From: Microvirga sp. VF16
Lineage (GTDB): Bacteria; Pseudomonadota; Alphaproteobacteria; Rhizobiales; Beijerinckiaceae
Direction: 5' to 3'
Assembly: GCF_016864375.1 (NCBI RefSeq)
Contig: NZ_CP069354.1
Location: forward strand, 3,445,501 to 3,509,500
DNA: 64,000 nt
In this document: in pieces, positions 1 through 8,497 of the stretch
Layout of the letters: every line of letters begins with the position of its first letter
How positions within the stretch are numbered: the first letter of the stretch is position 1
Notes under the pieces: generated by a model
Seen by the model: only the letters and a program-made list of their open reading frames with translations
What the model was told of the DNA's origin: nothing
Database searches by the model: none
Made by a program: the position numbers and the translations under genes

Positions 1-96
1 GCGCTCCACATGACCGGGAGCGAGATCGGGGCGCAGTTCGATGACGACGCGGCCCTTCGTGGTTTCCATGATGATGGTGTTTTCGGGATCTGCCAT
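1..96 (-). CDS. ppiB: Peptidyl-prolyl cis-trans isomerase, cyclophilin type (N-terminal part only)
   Basis: Only the first 32 codons are in the window; the gene runs off the left edge. The visible protein begins MADPENTIIMETTKGRVVIE and continues with RPDLAPGHVER, the opening beta strands and the 'LAP.HV' segment of cyclophilins. There is no signal peptide, so this should be the cytoplasmic paralogue that helps proteins fold by isomerising X-Pro bonds. The ATG at 96 is preceded by a good AAGGAG ribosome site. It follows the exported cyclophilin gene at 732-1280 on the same strand, the usual pair in this group. Catalytic residues lie outside the window. Confidence 0.85.
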   Translation of the reverse strand, partial: MADPENTIIMETTKGRVVIELRPDLAPGHVER

Positions 97-147
97 GGGA
101 AATCTCCTTGGAATGGCGTGTATTTAGGGGATTCGGCGGCCAGTCAC

Positions 148-207
148 TAGAGCAGCGGGCCCAAAAGTGATTTGCACTTCGGGGGCCGATCCGATGCCCT
201 GCTTTAG
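148..207. repeat. Degenerate family B palindromic repeat (single hairpin)
   Basis: This 60-base stretch between two minus-strand genes has the pattern GGGCCCAAAAGTG - spacer - CACTTCGGGGGCCGATCCGATGC. It resembles the first hairpin of the repeats at 17780, 33285, 48682 and 56181 but has lost several pairs. It is probably an old copy. Confidence 0.5.
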
Positions 208-222
208 TGGGCGTATGCGACG

Positions 223-732
223 CTAGAGGGACTGCAATTTTTCCGTCGCCGGTGAATCGACGAAGCGGAAGGTGAACGGACGACCGGCCACCGCCGCGCC
301 GAGCTTCTCGGTGAACGGCATGGGCGAGCAACGTACCAGGGCCTCCCGCACGGCCTGGGTGAAGGCCCCCCGGTTCGCCGCGTCGGGCTCGCCCTCGCGG
401 TAATGCGTGATCATCGGCTTGCCGAGTACCTCGCCGTTCCGCTTGAAGCTGATCCGGATCGTTACCGACTGGCCGGAATAGCGCACGCCCGTTGGCCGCC
501 AGCAGGCCTGCATCGCGCGCACGATGTCGTTGAGGGTATCGACCTGCTTCGGCAACTCCTCCCCGCTCGGCGGACGGATGATGCCGTTGAAGCTCTGCGG
601 CAGGGATGGAGCCGGCTCGCGCCGCTCGTCCGAGTCGTCGAACAGGCTCCCCTGAGCGAGCGCCGGCACAGCAAGGCCCAGGCTCAGGAGAACCACGGCG
701 ATCCATGCCCTGTATGGTCGCAGAGAGCGCAT
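223..732 (-). CDS. Exported protein resembling a TonB/TolA C-terminal domain
   Basis: A protein of 169 residues. Residues 1-27 form a signal peptide ending in VPALAQ, followed by an acidic, proline-rich linker. The rest has the pattern seen in TolA/TonB C-terminal-like domains: an ACWRP motif, a strand pair (VTIRISFKRNGEVLG) and a late RCSPMPF. Function is unknown; a periplasmic envelope role is likely. The ATG at 732 shares its A with the TGA stop of the upstream cyclophilin gene, so the two are translationally coupled; a GTG one codon earlier is also possible. A protein with a similar plan, but a lipoprotein signal, lies at 30736-31152. Confidence 0.6.
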   Translation of the reverse strand: MRSLRPYRAWIAVVLLSLGLAVPALAQGSLFDDSDERREPAPSLPQSFNGIIRPPSGEELPKQVDTLNDIVRAMQACWRPTGVRYSGQSVTIRISFKRNGEVLGKPMITHYREGEPDAANRGAFTQAVREALVRCSPMPFTEKLGAAVAGRPFTFRFVDSPATEKLQSL

Positions 733-1280
733 CACTTCGCGTCGGCGGCGAGCTGCATCTTCACGATCTTGTCCGGGCTCGACACCATGCCGTTGGCGGC
801 TTGGTTACCCTTCTTGATCTTGTCGACCACGTCCATGCCGGACACGACCTCGCCGAAGAGCGTGTATTGGCCTGTGAGCGGGCCGCAGCCGTCGTAGCAG
901 ATGAAGAACTGGCTGTTGGCGGAATCGGGGCTCTGGGAGCGGGCCATGCCGACCGAGCCACGCTTGTACTGGGTCTTGGTGAACTCGGCCGGGATATTGG
1001 GCAGGCTGGATTTGCCAGTGCCGGTGCCGGTCGGATCGCCCGTCTGAGCCATGAAGCCGTCGATCACCCGATGGAAGACGACGCCGTTATAAAAACCCTG
1101 CTTCGTCAAAGCCTTGATCTGCTCGACATGCTTCGGCGCCAGATCCGGACGCAGGCGGATGGTGATGCGACCGTCCTTGGTGTCGAGGAAGATCGTGTTC
1201 TGCGGGTCATTGGCGGGCTGGGCCATGGCAGGAACGAGGCCAGCGAGCACGAACGCTCCGGCTGCGAGCAAACGCTTCAT
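732..1280 (-). CDS. Exported peptidyl-prolyl cis-trans isomerase (cyclophilin)
   Basis: A protein of 182 residues. The signal peptide runs to about residue 20 (LVPAMAQ). The cyclophilin fold follows, with FHRVIDGFMAQTGDPTGTG carrying the catalytic Arg and the Phe/Met/Gln of the active site, then SVGMARSQSPDSANSQFFI, a standard family block. It should isomerise prolyl bonds of proteins in the periplasm. It lies 32 bases downstream of coaD and overlaps the next gene by one base, forming one minus-strand transcription unit. The ATG at 1280 has an AAGGGAG ribosome site. Nothing is missing compared with the family. Confidence 0.93.
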   Translation of the reverse strand: MKRLLAAGAFVLAGLVPAMAQPANDPQNTIFLDTKDGRITIRLRPDLAPKHVEQIKALTKQGFYNGVVFHRVIDGFMAQTGDPTGTGTGKSSLPNIPAEFTKTQYKRGSVGMARSQSPDSANSQFFICYDGCGPLTGQYTLFGEVVSGMDVVDKIKKGNQAANGMVSSPDKIVKMQLAADAK

Positions 1281-1312
1281 GGTGAGAAGTCTCCCTTCGA
1301 GGAAATGAAACT

Positions 1313-1813
1313 TTAAGGCTGCTTGAATCTGGCCTTCAGACGCTCGGCGACAAGACCGGGCACGAAGGCCGAGATATCGCCACCCATCCCGGCGATCTGG
1401 CGCACAAGCGTGGCCGTGATGGGGCGAACCGGGGGCGAAGCCGCAAAGAAGAGCGTCTGGACCTCCGGCGCCATGGTGGCGTTCATGGAGGCCATCTGGA
1501 TCTCGTAGTCGAAATCCGAGCCGTCCCTAAGGCCACGCACGATCAGGCTGGCGCCATGGCGCCGGGCCGCCTCGACCGCCAGATCGCTGAAGGTTACGAC
1601 CTCCAGCTCGACATCCCTGGCCTTGAGCATCGGCCCGCAGACCTCGCGCAGCATCTCGGCCCGCTCTTCGGCGGAAAAGATCGGAGCCTTCGAGGAATGG
1701 ACACCGATGGCAACGACGATCCTGTCCGCCACATTGCAGGCTTGGCGCAGGACGTCCAGGTGCCCGTTGGTGACGGGATCGAAGCTGCCGGTATAGAGCG
1801 CGGTGCGTGTCAT
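1313..1813 (-). CDS. coaD: Phosphopantetheine adenylyltransferase
   Basis: A protein of 166 residues, the usual size. It transfers AMP from ATP to 4'-phosphopantetheine, the penultimate step of coenzyme A synthesis. The N-terminal [18 protein letters not shown] contains the T/HxGH nucleotidyltransferase motif, and the C-terminal [18 protein letters not shown] corresponds to the ISSTxVR signature. An upstream GTG would add 30 residues, but the family starts directly before the first strand, so the ATG at 1813 is preferred. It lies downstream of gyrA and its terminator, and upstream of two isomerase-region genes. Confidence 0.96.
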   Translation of the reverse strand: MTRTALYTGSFDPVTNGHLDVLRQACNVADRIVVAIGVHSSKAPIFSAEERAEMLREVCGPMLKARDVELEVVTFSDLAVEAARRHGASLIVRGLRDGSDFDYEIQMASMNATMAPEVQTLFFAASPPVRPITATLVRQIAGMGGDISAFVPGLVAERLKARFKQP

Positions 1814-1922
1814 GGGGCCAAGGCGTAGCCGGATTGGGGCTGCCAAGCAAGCCGTGCGCTGGCACACGGCAAGCTGGACAGGGTCATGAGAGATATAGCT
1901 CACCTTAGGTCAGGAGAGAGAT

Positions 1923-2000
1923 ATGATCTTTCGTCTTTGCATCGTCTTTGTCACCGCCGTCGCGGTTTTGAGCCCGGCCGCGCTGGCGAGTTTGGGTTGA
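1923..2000 (+). pseudogene. Orphan signal-peptide ORF, probably a truncated exported gene
   Basis: A 25-codon ORF encodes MIFRLCIVFVTAVAVLSPAA followed by LASLG and a TGA. It reads as a clean signal peptide with an ALA cleavage site but almost no mature part. A strong AGGAGAGA ribosome site precedes the ATG. A repeat of family A begins 27 bases after the stop. The simplest reading is an exported small protein cut down by repeat insertion or deletion; a real micropeptide cannot be excluded. Confidence 0.4.
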
Positions 2001-2026
2001 GTTTCGAAGATCGCGCCGATGCACCC

Positions 2027-2180
2027 GCCGTCATTCCGCGGTGGCCTATAGGGCCGAGCCCGGAATCCATAGCCGCTGAGGATGCAAGATAGGACGATGC
2101 GCAATCCGAACCGTATTTATCGACAAAGCTTAGTGGCTATGGATTCCGGGCTCCGCTCCGCGGCCCCGGAATGACGGTGG
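2027..2180. repeat. Family A repeat, two inverted copies
   Basis: Two copies of an approximately 45-base element face each other. One reads GTCATTCCGCGG to CCGGAATCCATAGCCG; the other reads GGCTATGGATTCCGGGC to GGCCCCGGAATGACGG. The 60-base spacer holds no recognisable gene. Similar blocks lie at 5399, 6184 and 41460. Such elements are common between genes in Hyphomicrobiales. Confidence 0.75.
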
Positions 2181-2196
2181 GAAGACAGAGCCTATG

Positions 2197-2226
2197 AGAA
2201 AACCCGCCGACCTAAGCCGGCGGGTT
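2197..2226 (-). terminator. Rho-independent terminator of gyrA
   Basis: On the minus strand the stem AACCCGCCG pairs with CGGCGGGTT around an eight-base loop and is followed by TTTTCTC. It begins about 27 bases after the gyrA stop codon. Confidence 0.85.
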
Positions 2227-2252
2227 CCATAATTCCAAACGGTTGAGGAACC

Positions 2253-5030
2253 TTACTCTTCCGCAGCCTCGCCGCCCTCGGTCGCAGCGTCATCGACGCT
2301 CTCGCCGTTCTCGTCTTCCTCACCTTCGACATGCTCGACCGAGACGACCTTTTCCTTGTCCTTGGTCGAGAAGACGGTGACGCCTTGCGAGTTGCGGCCG
2401 ACGACGCGGATGCCGTCGACCGGCACGCGGATCAGCTGGCCGCCATCGGTGACGAGCATGATCTGGTCCGAGTTCTCGACCGGGAAGGAGGCCACCAGCT
2501 TGCCGTTGCGGCTGTTGACCGCCATGGCCGTGATGCCTTTGCCGCCGCGTCCGGTGATCCGGTACTCGTAGGACACGGTGCGCTTGCCGTAGCCCTTCTC
2601 GGAGATCGTCAGGATGCACTGTTCCTGCGCGCTCATCTCCGCATAGCGTTCCTGCGAGAGCGAGAAGTTTGCGCCTTCCGTCTCCTCGGCATCCTCCGAT
2701 GCATCGGCATCCGAACCCATCTGCTCGCCGGTGACGGCGCGGCGCATCTTGAGATAGGCCGCACGCTCCTCACCCGTCGCTTCCACGTGGCGCAGGATCG
2801 CCATCGAGATGATGTCGTCGCCCGAGGCCAAGTTGATGCCGCGCACGCCCATGGAGTCGCGGCCCTTGAATACGCGCACATCCGTGACCGGGAACCGGAT
2901 GCACTGGCCCTTCGCCGTGGTGAGCAGCACGTCGTCGTGCTCGGAGCAGATCTGCACGTCGACGATGTGATCGCCCTCATCGAGCTTCATGGCGATCTTG
3001 CCGCCACGATTGACCTGGACGAAATCGGACAGCTTGTTGCGGCGAACCGTGCCGCGCGAAGTCGCGAACATCACGTCGAGCTTGTCCCAGGACGCCTCGT
3101 CCTCGGGCAGCGGCATGATGGTGGTGATGCGCTCGCCCTGCTTGATCGGCAGCATGTTCACCAGAGCCTTGCCCTTGGCATTCGGAGCCGCCAGCGGCAG
3201 GCGCCACACCTTCTCCTTGTAGGCCTGACCTTCGGAGGAGAAGAAGATGACGGGCGTGTGCGTGTTCGCCACGAACAGCCGGGTGACGAAATCCTCGTCC
3301 CGCGTCGCCATGGCGGAGCGGCCCTTGCCGCCGCGGCGCTGCGCCCGGTAGGTCGAGAGCGGAACGCGCTTGATGTAGCCGGCATGGGACACGGTGACGA
3401 CCATGTCCTCGCGGGCGATCAGATCCTCGTCGTCCAGGTCCGAGTCCCAATCGACGATCTGCGTCCGGCGCGGCGTGGCGAAGGTTTCGCGAACCTCCGT
3501 CAGCTCGCCCTTGATGATGCCCATGATGCGAGCGCGCGAGCGCAGGATCTCGAGGTAGTCGGAGATCTCCGCCGCGAGCTTGGCGAGTTCGTCGCCGATT
3601 TCGTCCCGGCCGAGAGCCGTGAGGCGCTGCAGGCGCAGGTCGAGGATGGCGCGGGCCTGCGTCTCGGAGAGACGATAGGTGCCGTCGTCGTTGATCTTGT
3701 GGCGCGGATCGTCCACGAGCGCGATCAGCGGCGCGATGTCGTGCGCCGGCCAGTCGCGACCCATGAGCGCCTCTCGGGCCGTGTTCGGATCGGGCGAGGT
3801 GCGGATGAGGCGGATCACTTCGTCGATATTGGCGACGGCGATCGCAAGGCCGCACAGCACGTGGGCGCGTTCGCGGGCCTTGTTGAGCAGGAACTTGGTC
3901 CGGCGCGACACGACTTCCTCGCGGAAATCGACGAAGGCCTGGATCAGGTCCTTGAGCGTCATCAGCTCGGGACGGCCGCCGTTGAGCGCCACCATGTTGG
4001 CGCCGAAGCTCGTCTGCAGCGGCGTGTAGCGATAGAGCTGGTTGAGCACCACGTCCGCCATGGCGTCGCGCTTGATCTCGACCACGATGCGCATGCCGTC
4101 GCGGTCGGATTCATCGCGCAGATCGGCGATGCCCTCGATCTTCTTCTCGCGCACGAGTTCGGCGATCTTCTCGATCAGCGAGGCCTTGTTCACCTGATAC
4201 GGAATCTCGGTGAAGATCAGTGCCTCGCGATCCTTGCGGACCTCCTCGACCTCGGACTTCGCCCGCATGATGATGGAGCCGCGGCCCGTCGTGTAGGCGG
4301 ACTTGGCGCCCGCGCGGCCGAGGATCAGCGCGCCGGTCGGAAAATCCGGACCGGGGATGATCTCGATGAGCTCTTCGGCGGAAATGCCGGGATTGTCGAT
4401 GAGCGCCAGGCAGCCGTCGATGACCTCGCCCAGATTGTGGGGAGGCATGTTGGTGGCCATGCCGACCGCGATGCCGCCGGCGCCGTTGACGAGCAGGTTC
4501 GGGAAGCGTGCCGGGAGAACCGACGGCTCGTCCTTCGACTCGTCGTAGTTGGGCGTGAAGTCGACCGTGTCCTTGTCGATATCGTCGAGAAGCGGCATCG
4601 CCGCCTTGGCGAGGCGAGACTCGGTGTAGCGCATCGCCGCCGGCGGATCGCCGTCCACGGAGCCGAAATTGCCCTGGCCGTCCACGAGCATGAGACGCAG
4701 CGAGAAATCCTGCGCCATGCGCACCAAGGCGTCGTAGATCGCGCTGTCGCCGTGCGGGTGGTACTGACCCATCACGTCGCCGACGATGCGGGCGGACTTC
4801 ACGTATTTCTTGTCCGGCGTGTAACCGTTCTCGTGCATCGAATAGAGGATGCGCCGGTGCACGGGCTTGAGACCGTCGCGCGCATCGGGCAGAGCGCGGC
4901 TCACGATCACGCTCATGGCGTAATCGAGATAGGAGCGCTTCATCTCGTCGACGATGGAAATCAGCTTGATGTCGCTCGCCGGCTGGTCCCCACCGGGGCC
5001 GCCGGGGCGGTTATCGTTCGGATCGGTCAA
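2253..5030 (-). CDS. gyrA: DNA gyrase subunit A
   Basis: A protein of 925 residues, somewhat longer than the 875 of Escherichia coli. It is the breaking and rejoining subunit of gyrase, which introduces negative supercoils with GyrB. The catalytic tyrosine is Tyr135 in AAMRYTE. The quinolone-determining region reads [10 protein letters not shown] with Ser96 and Asp100, the sensitive-type residues. The GyrA box QRRGGKG lies near residue 565 and marks the DNA-wrapping C-terminal beta-pinwheel. The extra length comes from an acidic insertion around [17 protein letters not shown] and an acidic tail ending GGEAAEE, both common in alphaproteobacteria. It appears to be transcribed alone and ends at a clear hairpin terminator. 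Confidence 0.98.
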   Translation of the reverse strand: MTDPNDNRPGGPGGDQPASDIKLISIVDEMKRSYLDYAMSVIVSRALPDARDGLKPVHRRILYSMHENGYTPDKKYVKSARIVGDVMGQYHPHGDSAIYDALVRMAQDFSLRLMLVDGQGNFGSVDGDPPAAMRYTESRLAKAAMPLLDDIDKDTVDFTPNYDESKDEPSVLPARFPNLLVNGAGGIAVGMATNMPPHNLGEVIDGCLALIDNPGISAEELIEIIPGPDFPTGALILGRAGAKSAYTTGRGSIIMRAKSEVEEVRKDREALIFTEIPYQVNKASLIEKIAELVREKKIEGIADLRDESDRDGMRIVVEIKRDAMADVVLNQLYRYTPLQTSFGANMVALNGGRPELMTLKDLIQAFVDFREEVVSRRTKFLLNKARERAHVLCGLAIAVANIDEVIRLIRTSPDPNTAREALMGRDWPAHDIAPLIALVDDPRHKINDDGTYRLSETQARAILDLRLQRLTALGRDEIGDELAKLAAEISDYLEILRSRARIMGIIKGELTEVRETFATPRRTQIVDWDSDLDDEDLIAREDMVVTVSHAGYIKRVPLSTYRAQRRGGKGRSAMATRDEDFVTRLFVANTHTPVIFFSSEGQAYKEKVWRLPLAAPNAKGKALVNMLPIKQGERITTIMPLPEDEASWDKLDVMFATSRGTVRRNKLSDFVQVNRGGKIAMKLDEGDHIVDVQICSEHDDVLLTTAKGQCIRFPVTDVRVFKGRDSMGVRGINLASGDDIISMAILRHVEATGEERAAYLKMRRAVTGEQMGSDADASEDAEETEGANFSLSQERYAEMSAQEQCILTISEKGYGKRTVSYEYRITGRGGKGITAMAVNSRNGKLVASFPVENSDQIMLVTDGGQLIRVPVDGIRVVGRNSQGVTVFSTKDKEKVVSVEHVEGEEDENGESVDDAATEGGEAAEE

Positions 5031-5398
5031 GGTTGGTCTTTCTTAAAACGGTCTGCCCTTTCGCGAGAGGCGGCTTGTCGATGCCGCTTCGTCAAGCCGT
5101 CCGGCAGGCCCGCGAATCCAATTGAAATCAGCCTCTTAGATGGGCGAGAACGCCGGAATTTTCAAGCTTTTTGACGGGTTTTCCAGAGGCAAGGCGAGAG
5201 CCGAAATCCGTTTACGTTTCAGCAACTTATTGTAGGGTTGGGCTGGACGGTGGGCAGGCTCGCTCCTGTGGCACTTTCGCAGCGCAGCGCAGAAGCTAAC
5301 ACACAGATGCAGCAACCGAACCTAAATAACTGATTTACCTCAACTTTGGCACTTCACTCAGCGCCATTCTCGATCAATCCCGGAAATTCGCACTTGTT

Positions 5399-5765
5399 AC
5401 GCCCGTCATCCCGGACGACGCAGCCGATCCGGGATCGTTGGCAGGATGTGGCTCCTGCACCTCCACTGTCATCTCCGCGCAGGCGGGGATCCAGTACCAC
5501 TGGCGATGCCGGACTGATTGAACGTCGTGGTTATGGATCCCGGGCTCCCCTGCGCGGCCTCGGGATGACAGCCCCAGAATGGTCTTGCGATCCCGGATCG
5601 GCTGATGCCGTCCGGGATGACGTTTCTCGATGAGGGTTCTCCTGGCGTCATCCCCGTCCCCGGACTTGATCCGGGGATCAGGCCCGGGGATCCACGTCTT
5701 TGGAGCCACAACGCTGCAAAAGGCGTGGATGGCCGGATCACGTCCGGCCATGACGGGCGTGGGTG
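5399..5765. repeat. Block of family A repeats
   Basis: About six short palindromic elements lie in series. Typical ends are GTCATCCCGGACG with GATCCGGGATCG, GTCATCTCCGCGCAGGCGGG, ATGGATCCCGGGCTCC with CGGGATGACAG, and CGTGGATGGCCGGATCACG with GGCCATGACGGGCGTG. Translated, such arrays give the familiar spurious peptides MAGRDPAIHAF and WIPGPDPRIKSGDGD. No gene is supported here. The part from 5031 to 5398, upstream of gyrA, also shows no gene. Confidence 0.8.
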
Positions 5766-5779
5766 TCGATGCGTCTGTG

Positions 5780-6115
5780 TCAGAGAGCCAGCACCGTGGG
5801 GCCCGCAGCTTGCGCTGCGAGCCTGAGTGGTGATCGAGGGTGGCGCGACAGGCAGCCCGGCTCGATGTCTGATGGGAGATGGAAGAGCCGAACTGCCTCT
5901 TCGCGCACGGCTTCTTTAGGCGGACAGGCGAGGCCGGCTCAGTCAACCGCCGCCGGCGGTGACCGTCTGCGCGACGGCGGCCTGCGACCGATCCCGACCA
6001 CCCGCCCACATCCTGGGCCTCCCGTCGAAGCCGATTGCGAGTCAGCCTCACGGGACCGTGCCTGCTCCCACACTGCGACGCCTCGCGAGCGCGCCCCTCT
6101 CAGGAGCAGATCTGA
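5780..6115 (-). other. Candidate structured or short-peptide transcript behind an SOS-type promoter
   Basis: This minus-strand region follows the promoter at 6122-6150 and contains no recognised gene. It is GC-rich and holds several inverted repeats, for example GAAGAG with CTCTTC, and CGCAG with CTGCG. One frame, opening at a GTG at 6073, encodes 44 residues (MWEQARSREADSQSASTGGP onward) to a TGA at 5939. The same frame stays open to 5780 (starting AGLACPPKEAVREEAVRLFH), as if a single stop interrupted a longer ORF. It could be a non-coding RNA, a leader peptide or a decayed gene. tmRNA and RNase P motifs were looked for and not found. Confidence 0.3.
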
Positions 6116-6121
6116 GGCAAC

Positions 6122-6150
6122 GATATAGCTAAGGCTAGGAACCTTGTCAA
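6122..6150 (-). promoter_or_regulatory. Sigma-70-like promoter reading leftward
   Basis: On the minus strand a perfect TTGACA (6150-6145) is separated by exactly 17 bases from TATATC (6127-6122). This is a near-consensus vegetative promoter. Its -35 box directly abuts the LexA-type site at 6151-6165, so a repressor there would block polymerase. Confidence 0.55.
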
Positions 6151-6165
6151 GAACAAAAATAGAAC
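6151..6165. promoter_or_regulatory. LexA (SOS) box of the alphaproteobacterial type
   Basis: The sequence GAACAAAAATAGAAC is a perfect match to the direct-repeat consensus GAAC-N7-GAAC bound by alphaproteobacterial LexA. It adjoins the -35 element of the leftward promoter. No known SOS gene follows on either strand: rightward there are only repeats before a convergent phosphatase gene. Confidence 0.6.
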
Positions 6166-6183
6166 ATTACACTCGCCTCACCG

Positions 6184-6420
6184 CGTCATGGCCGGCCTCG
6201 TGCCGGCCATCCCGTCTTCGGAACCGCAGCGCTGCAAAGGCGTGGATCCCCGGGCCTGATCCCCGGATCAAGTCCGGGGACGGGGATGACGGCGGGGTGG
6301 AATCCGGTGTCATTCCCGGCCGGAGCGTCAGTGGAGGGGAAGGGAAACCGCTCACACGCGGTGCTCTGAATCCCCTTTCCTCGCTGTACTCGCCGGGGAT
6401 GACATCCGGTCTGCATGGCA
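6184..6420. repeat. Family A repeats downstream of the phosphatase gene
   Basis: Palindromic blocks include GTCATGGCCGGC with GTGCCGGCCATCC, and GGCGTGGATCCCCGGGCC with CCGGGGACGGGGATGAC. They are related to the block at 5399-5765. No gene is supported between 6166 and 6454. Confidence 0.7.
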
Positions 6421-6454
6421 GAATGTGCTCCGGCCCTCGCGAATGGTGAGCAGG

Positions 6455-7309
6455 CTACACCCGCAGCAAAAGCGCCGTCGTGTCGTCGCTGATCTTGAAC
6501 CTTGGATAGAGCCTGCCATCCGGGTCGCGTTCGGTCTCGATCTCCCGCGCCAGCTTCACCAGGGGTTCGAGGCCGGTAGTGAGCGCGGCCTCCATGAGGG
6601 CTCGAGCGTCCAGCGCCTGGTAGAGATCGACGAGCGCCGAGAAGCCGTCCGAGGCGAGGAGGATCGCCGTACCCTCGCTGCAAGGCACTGTCTCGTGCCG
6701 CAACCGGTCGACGGCGTCCGGATTGAAGCTCAAGACGGCGGCCGGGATGCCGCTTTTACGCTGCCGTTCGCGGCGCTCGCCGAGCCACGCGAGAAAGACG
6801 GGTTCACCGAGGATGGCCGTGGGCCTGGAGCCTGCCTGCTGCATCAGTTCCGCCGCCTTGGCCGACTCGAAATCACGCAGGCCGGGCGCATCGCCCAGGA
6901 CCTGCACCGATCCATCCGGCTGCCGGACGTAAGCCGTGGTATCGCCGAAGGTCCAGGCATCGAGCACATTCCCCCTCCGGCGCACCAGCGTCATGGCTCC
7001 AAGCGGCCAAGTGATGAAATCCTCATGCCTCTCTGCCGGCGCGACGGCCCGATAAGCAATGCGGGCCTCCTCCATGACGCGCCGCAGGAGGGTCACGCCG
7101 TCTTCGGCCTGAGGAGCGAGGTTCGAGAGCCGCCCATCGGCGAACCTCGCGAGCCAGGTGGCGTCGCTTGTCTCGTGGACGACGGGCGCGGTGCCGGGAA
7201 AGATCGACGTATCGATGACCCAGGCCCAGTCGCCGGAAACGCCGCAGATGTCCTCGTTGGGCTTGTCCGGGTGCCCCGGCCAGCTGATCCGATCCAAAAC
7301 CGTGAACAT
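6455..7309 (-). CDS. Protein phosphatase 2C-like protein
   Basis: A protein of 284 residues. The start MFTVLDRISWPGHPDKPNED has the PNED segment that opens many bacterial PP2C domains; VIDTSIFPG stands at the DG metal-binding position; AILLASDGFSALVD is the SDGF motif; and ISDDTTALLLRV carries the final metal-binding aspartates. It is probably a metal-dependent serine/threonine phosphatase, but the DGxGG motif is altered, so activity is uncertain. A GGAG ribosome site fixes the ATG at 7309; the open frame continues upstream only by chance. It is divergent from the marC-like gene across 69 bases. No kinase gene is nearby. Confidence 0.75.
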   Translation of the reverse strand: MFTVLDRISWPGHPDKPNEDICGVSGDWAWVIDTSIFPGTAPVVHETSDATWLARFADGRLSNLAPQAEDGVTLLRRVMEEARIAYRAVAPAERHEDFITWPLGAMTLVRRRGNVLDAWTFGDTTAYVRQPDGSVQVLGDAPGLRDFESAKAAELMQQAGSRPTAILGEPVFLAWLGERRERQRKSGIPAAVLSFNPDAVDRLRHETVPCSEGTAILLASDGFSALVDLYQALDARALMEAALTTGLEPLVKLAREIETERDPDGRLYPRFKISDDTTALLLRV

Positions 7310-7378
7310 TGTCACTCCACCCCTCGCCAAATCCGCCTGGGGACGCCATAACGCAAAGCTTAAGGGAAGGTCCAGCCG

Positions 7379-8017
7379 ATGCTCTTCGACTTTATCTCCG
7401 CCGCCCTCGTCACGCTTCTGGTGACACTCGATCCGGTGGCGCTGGCGCCGATCTTCGTCTCGCTGACCCGCGGCATGAACGCCGCGGAGCGCCGCAGGGT
7501 GTCCATGCGGGCCTGTCTGATCGCCTTCGGCATCCTGGCCTTCTTCGGCCTCGGCGGCGAGGTGCTTCTGCGGCTGCTCGGCGTCGGCCTCCCGGCCTTC
7601 CGCATCTCCGGCGGCATGCTGCTGTTCTGGATCGCTTTCGAGATGGTGTTCGAGCGCCGCAACGAGCGCAAGCAGCACACGGCCGATATCGCCATCACCG
7701 AGGATCACATTCGCAATGTGGCCGCCTTCCCGCTCGCCATTCCGCTGATGGCAGGCCCCGGCGCGATCACGGCAGTGATCCTGCTCGCCGGACGGGCGTA
7801 CGGCAACATCGTCCATCTCACCTCGCTGCTGATCCTGATCGCGCTCGGTATCGTGAGCTGCTTCGTTGTGTTCTCCGCCGCCGAGCGGGTCTCCCGCTGG
7901 CTCGGCGTGACCGGCAACGTGGTGCTGACCCGCCTCCTCGGCGTGATCCTCGCCGGTCTTGCCGTGCAGTTCATCATCGACGGGGTGTTGGCGCTGCTTC
8001 GGGCGCCGGCAGCCTGA
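7379..8017 (+). CDS. MarC family integral membrane protein
   Basis: A protein of 212 residues with about six membrane segments. The N-terminus (MLFDFISAALVTLLVTLDPV) and the later IPLMAGPGAITAVILLAG match the two conserved parts of the MarC family, including the DPVALAPIF segment. Family members are inner-membrane proteins of uncertain function; the old link to multiple antibiotic resistance is not well supported. An AAGGGAAGG ribosome site lies before the ATG. It is divergent from the phosphatase gene and convergent with the acetyltransferase gene. Confidence 0.9.
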   Translation: MLFDFISAALVTLLVTLDPVALAPIFVSLTRGMNAAERRRVSMRACLIAFGILAFFGLGGEVLLRLLGVGLPAFRISGGMLLFWIAFEMVFERRNERKQHTADIAITEDHIRNVAAFPLAIPLMAGPGAITAVILLAGRAYGNIVHLTSLLILIALGIVSCFVVFSAAERVSRWLGVTGNVVLTRLLGVILAGLAVQFIIDGVLALLRAPAA

Positions 8018-8026
8018 CGATCTCGG

Positions 8027-8497
8027 TCAGGCAGACCTGTCCCGGACGAGAATGAACATGCCCTCCTCCGGCGCATTCGCCTCGAGAACCGCCCATCCAA
8101 GATTTTCATAGAAGGGTCGCCTCTGCGCCCTTGAGAGCAGATAGATCCGCTCCGCACCTGCCTTGAACGCGAATGCGGAAGCCCTGCCGACCAGCGCGGC
8201 TCCTATCCCCTTCCGGCGATGCTCGGGCTCGACCCAGAGCGCTGCGACCCAGGGCGTGTATTGCGGCCTGGAATCTTCATCGCAGGCGATGACGGATACG
8301 GTGCCGACAAATCGTTCGCCCTCGTGAGCCACGAAGGCCGAAGGGATCGGCCCTTCGCCGAAACTCTCCTGCACGAGCCCAGTGAGAAGGCTCAGCGGAT
8401 GCCCATCCTTCTTCCAGAAGGCGCGCCAGATCCGATCCGCAACCGCATCGGCGAAGCCGGGACGGTCGCGCAGATCGGAGATAGCGATTGTGCTCAG
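8027..8497 (-). CDS. GNAT family N-acetyltransferase, probably with a CTG start
   Basis: Residues ALWVEPEHRRKGIGAALVGR form the acetyl-CoA binding motif A of GNAT enzymes, and the end (RPFYENLGWAVLE) is motif B. The substrate is unknown. The first ATG/GTG/TTG in frame is a GTG at 8374, but that would drop about 41 residues that read as real protein (ISDLRDRPGFADAVADRIWR). A CTG at 8497 overlaps the TGA of the peptidase gene as CTGA, the usual geometry of coupled genes, and gives 156 residues. I favour that start, with the GTG as the alternative. It is downstream of the M20 peptidase gene on the same strand. Confidence 0.7.
   Translation of the reverse strand: MSTIAISDLRDRPGFADAVADRIWRAFWKKDGHPLSLLTGLVQESFGEGPIPSAFVAHEGERFVGTVSVIACDEDSRPQYTPWVAALWVEPEHRRKGIGAALVGRASAFAFKAGAERIYLLSRAQRRPFYENLGWAVLEANAPEEGMFILVRDRSA

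Noticed and set aside
2331-5174. A 947-codon open frame antisense to gyrA
   Set aside because: It mirrors the gyrA reading frame in GC-rich DNA, is full of His, Asp and Arg runs, and has no family similarity.
5374-6051. A 225-codon minus-strand ORF between gyrA and the phosphatase gene
   Set aside because: Its C-terminal half is translated family A repeat (MAGRDPAIHAF, WIPGPDPRIKSGDGD), a common source of false genes.
5780-6115. tmRNA or RNase P RNA in the structured region behind the SOS-type promoter
   Set aside because: No tag-peptide frame, no tRNA-like TPsiC arm, and no RNase P conserved blocks could be found.
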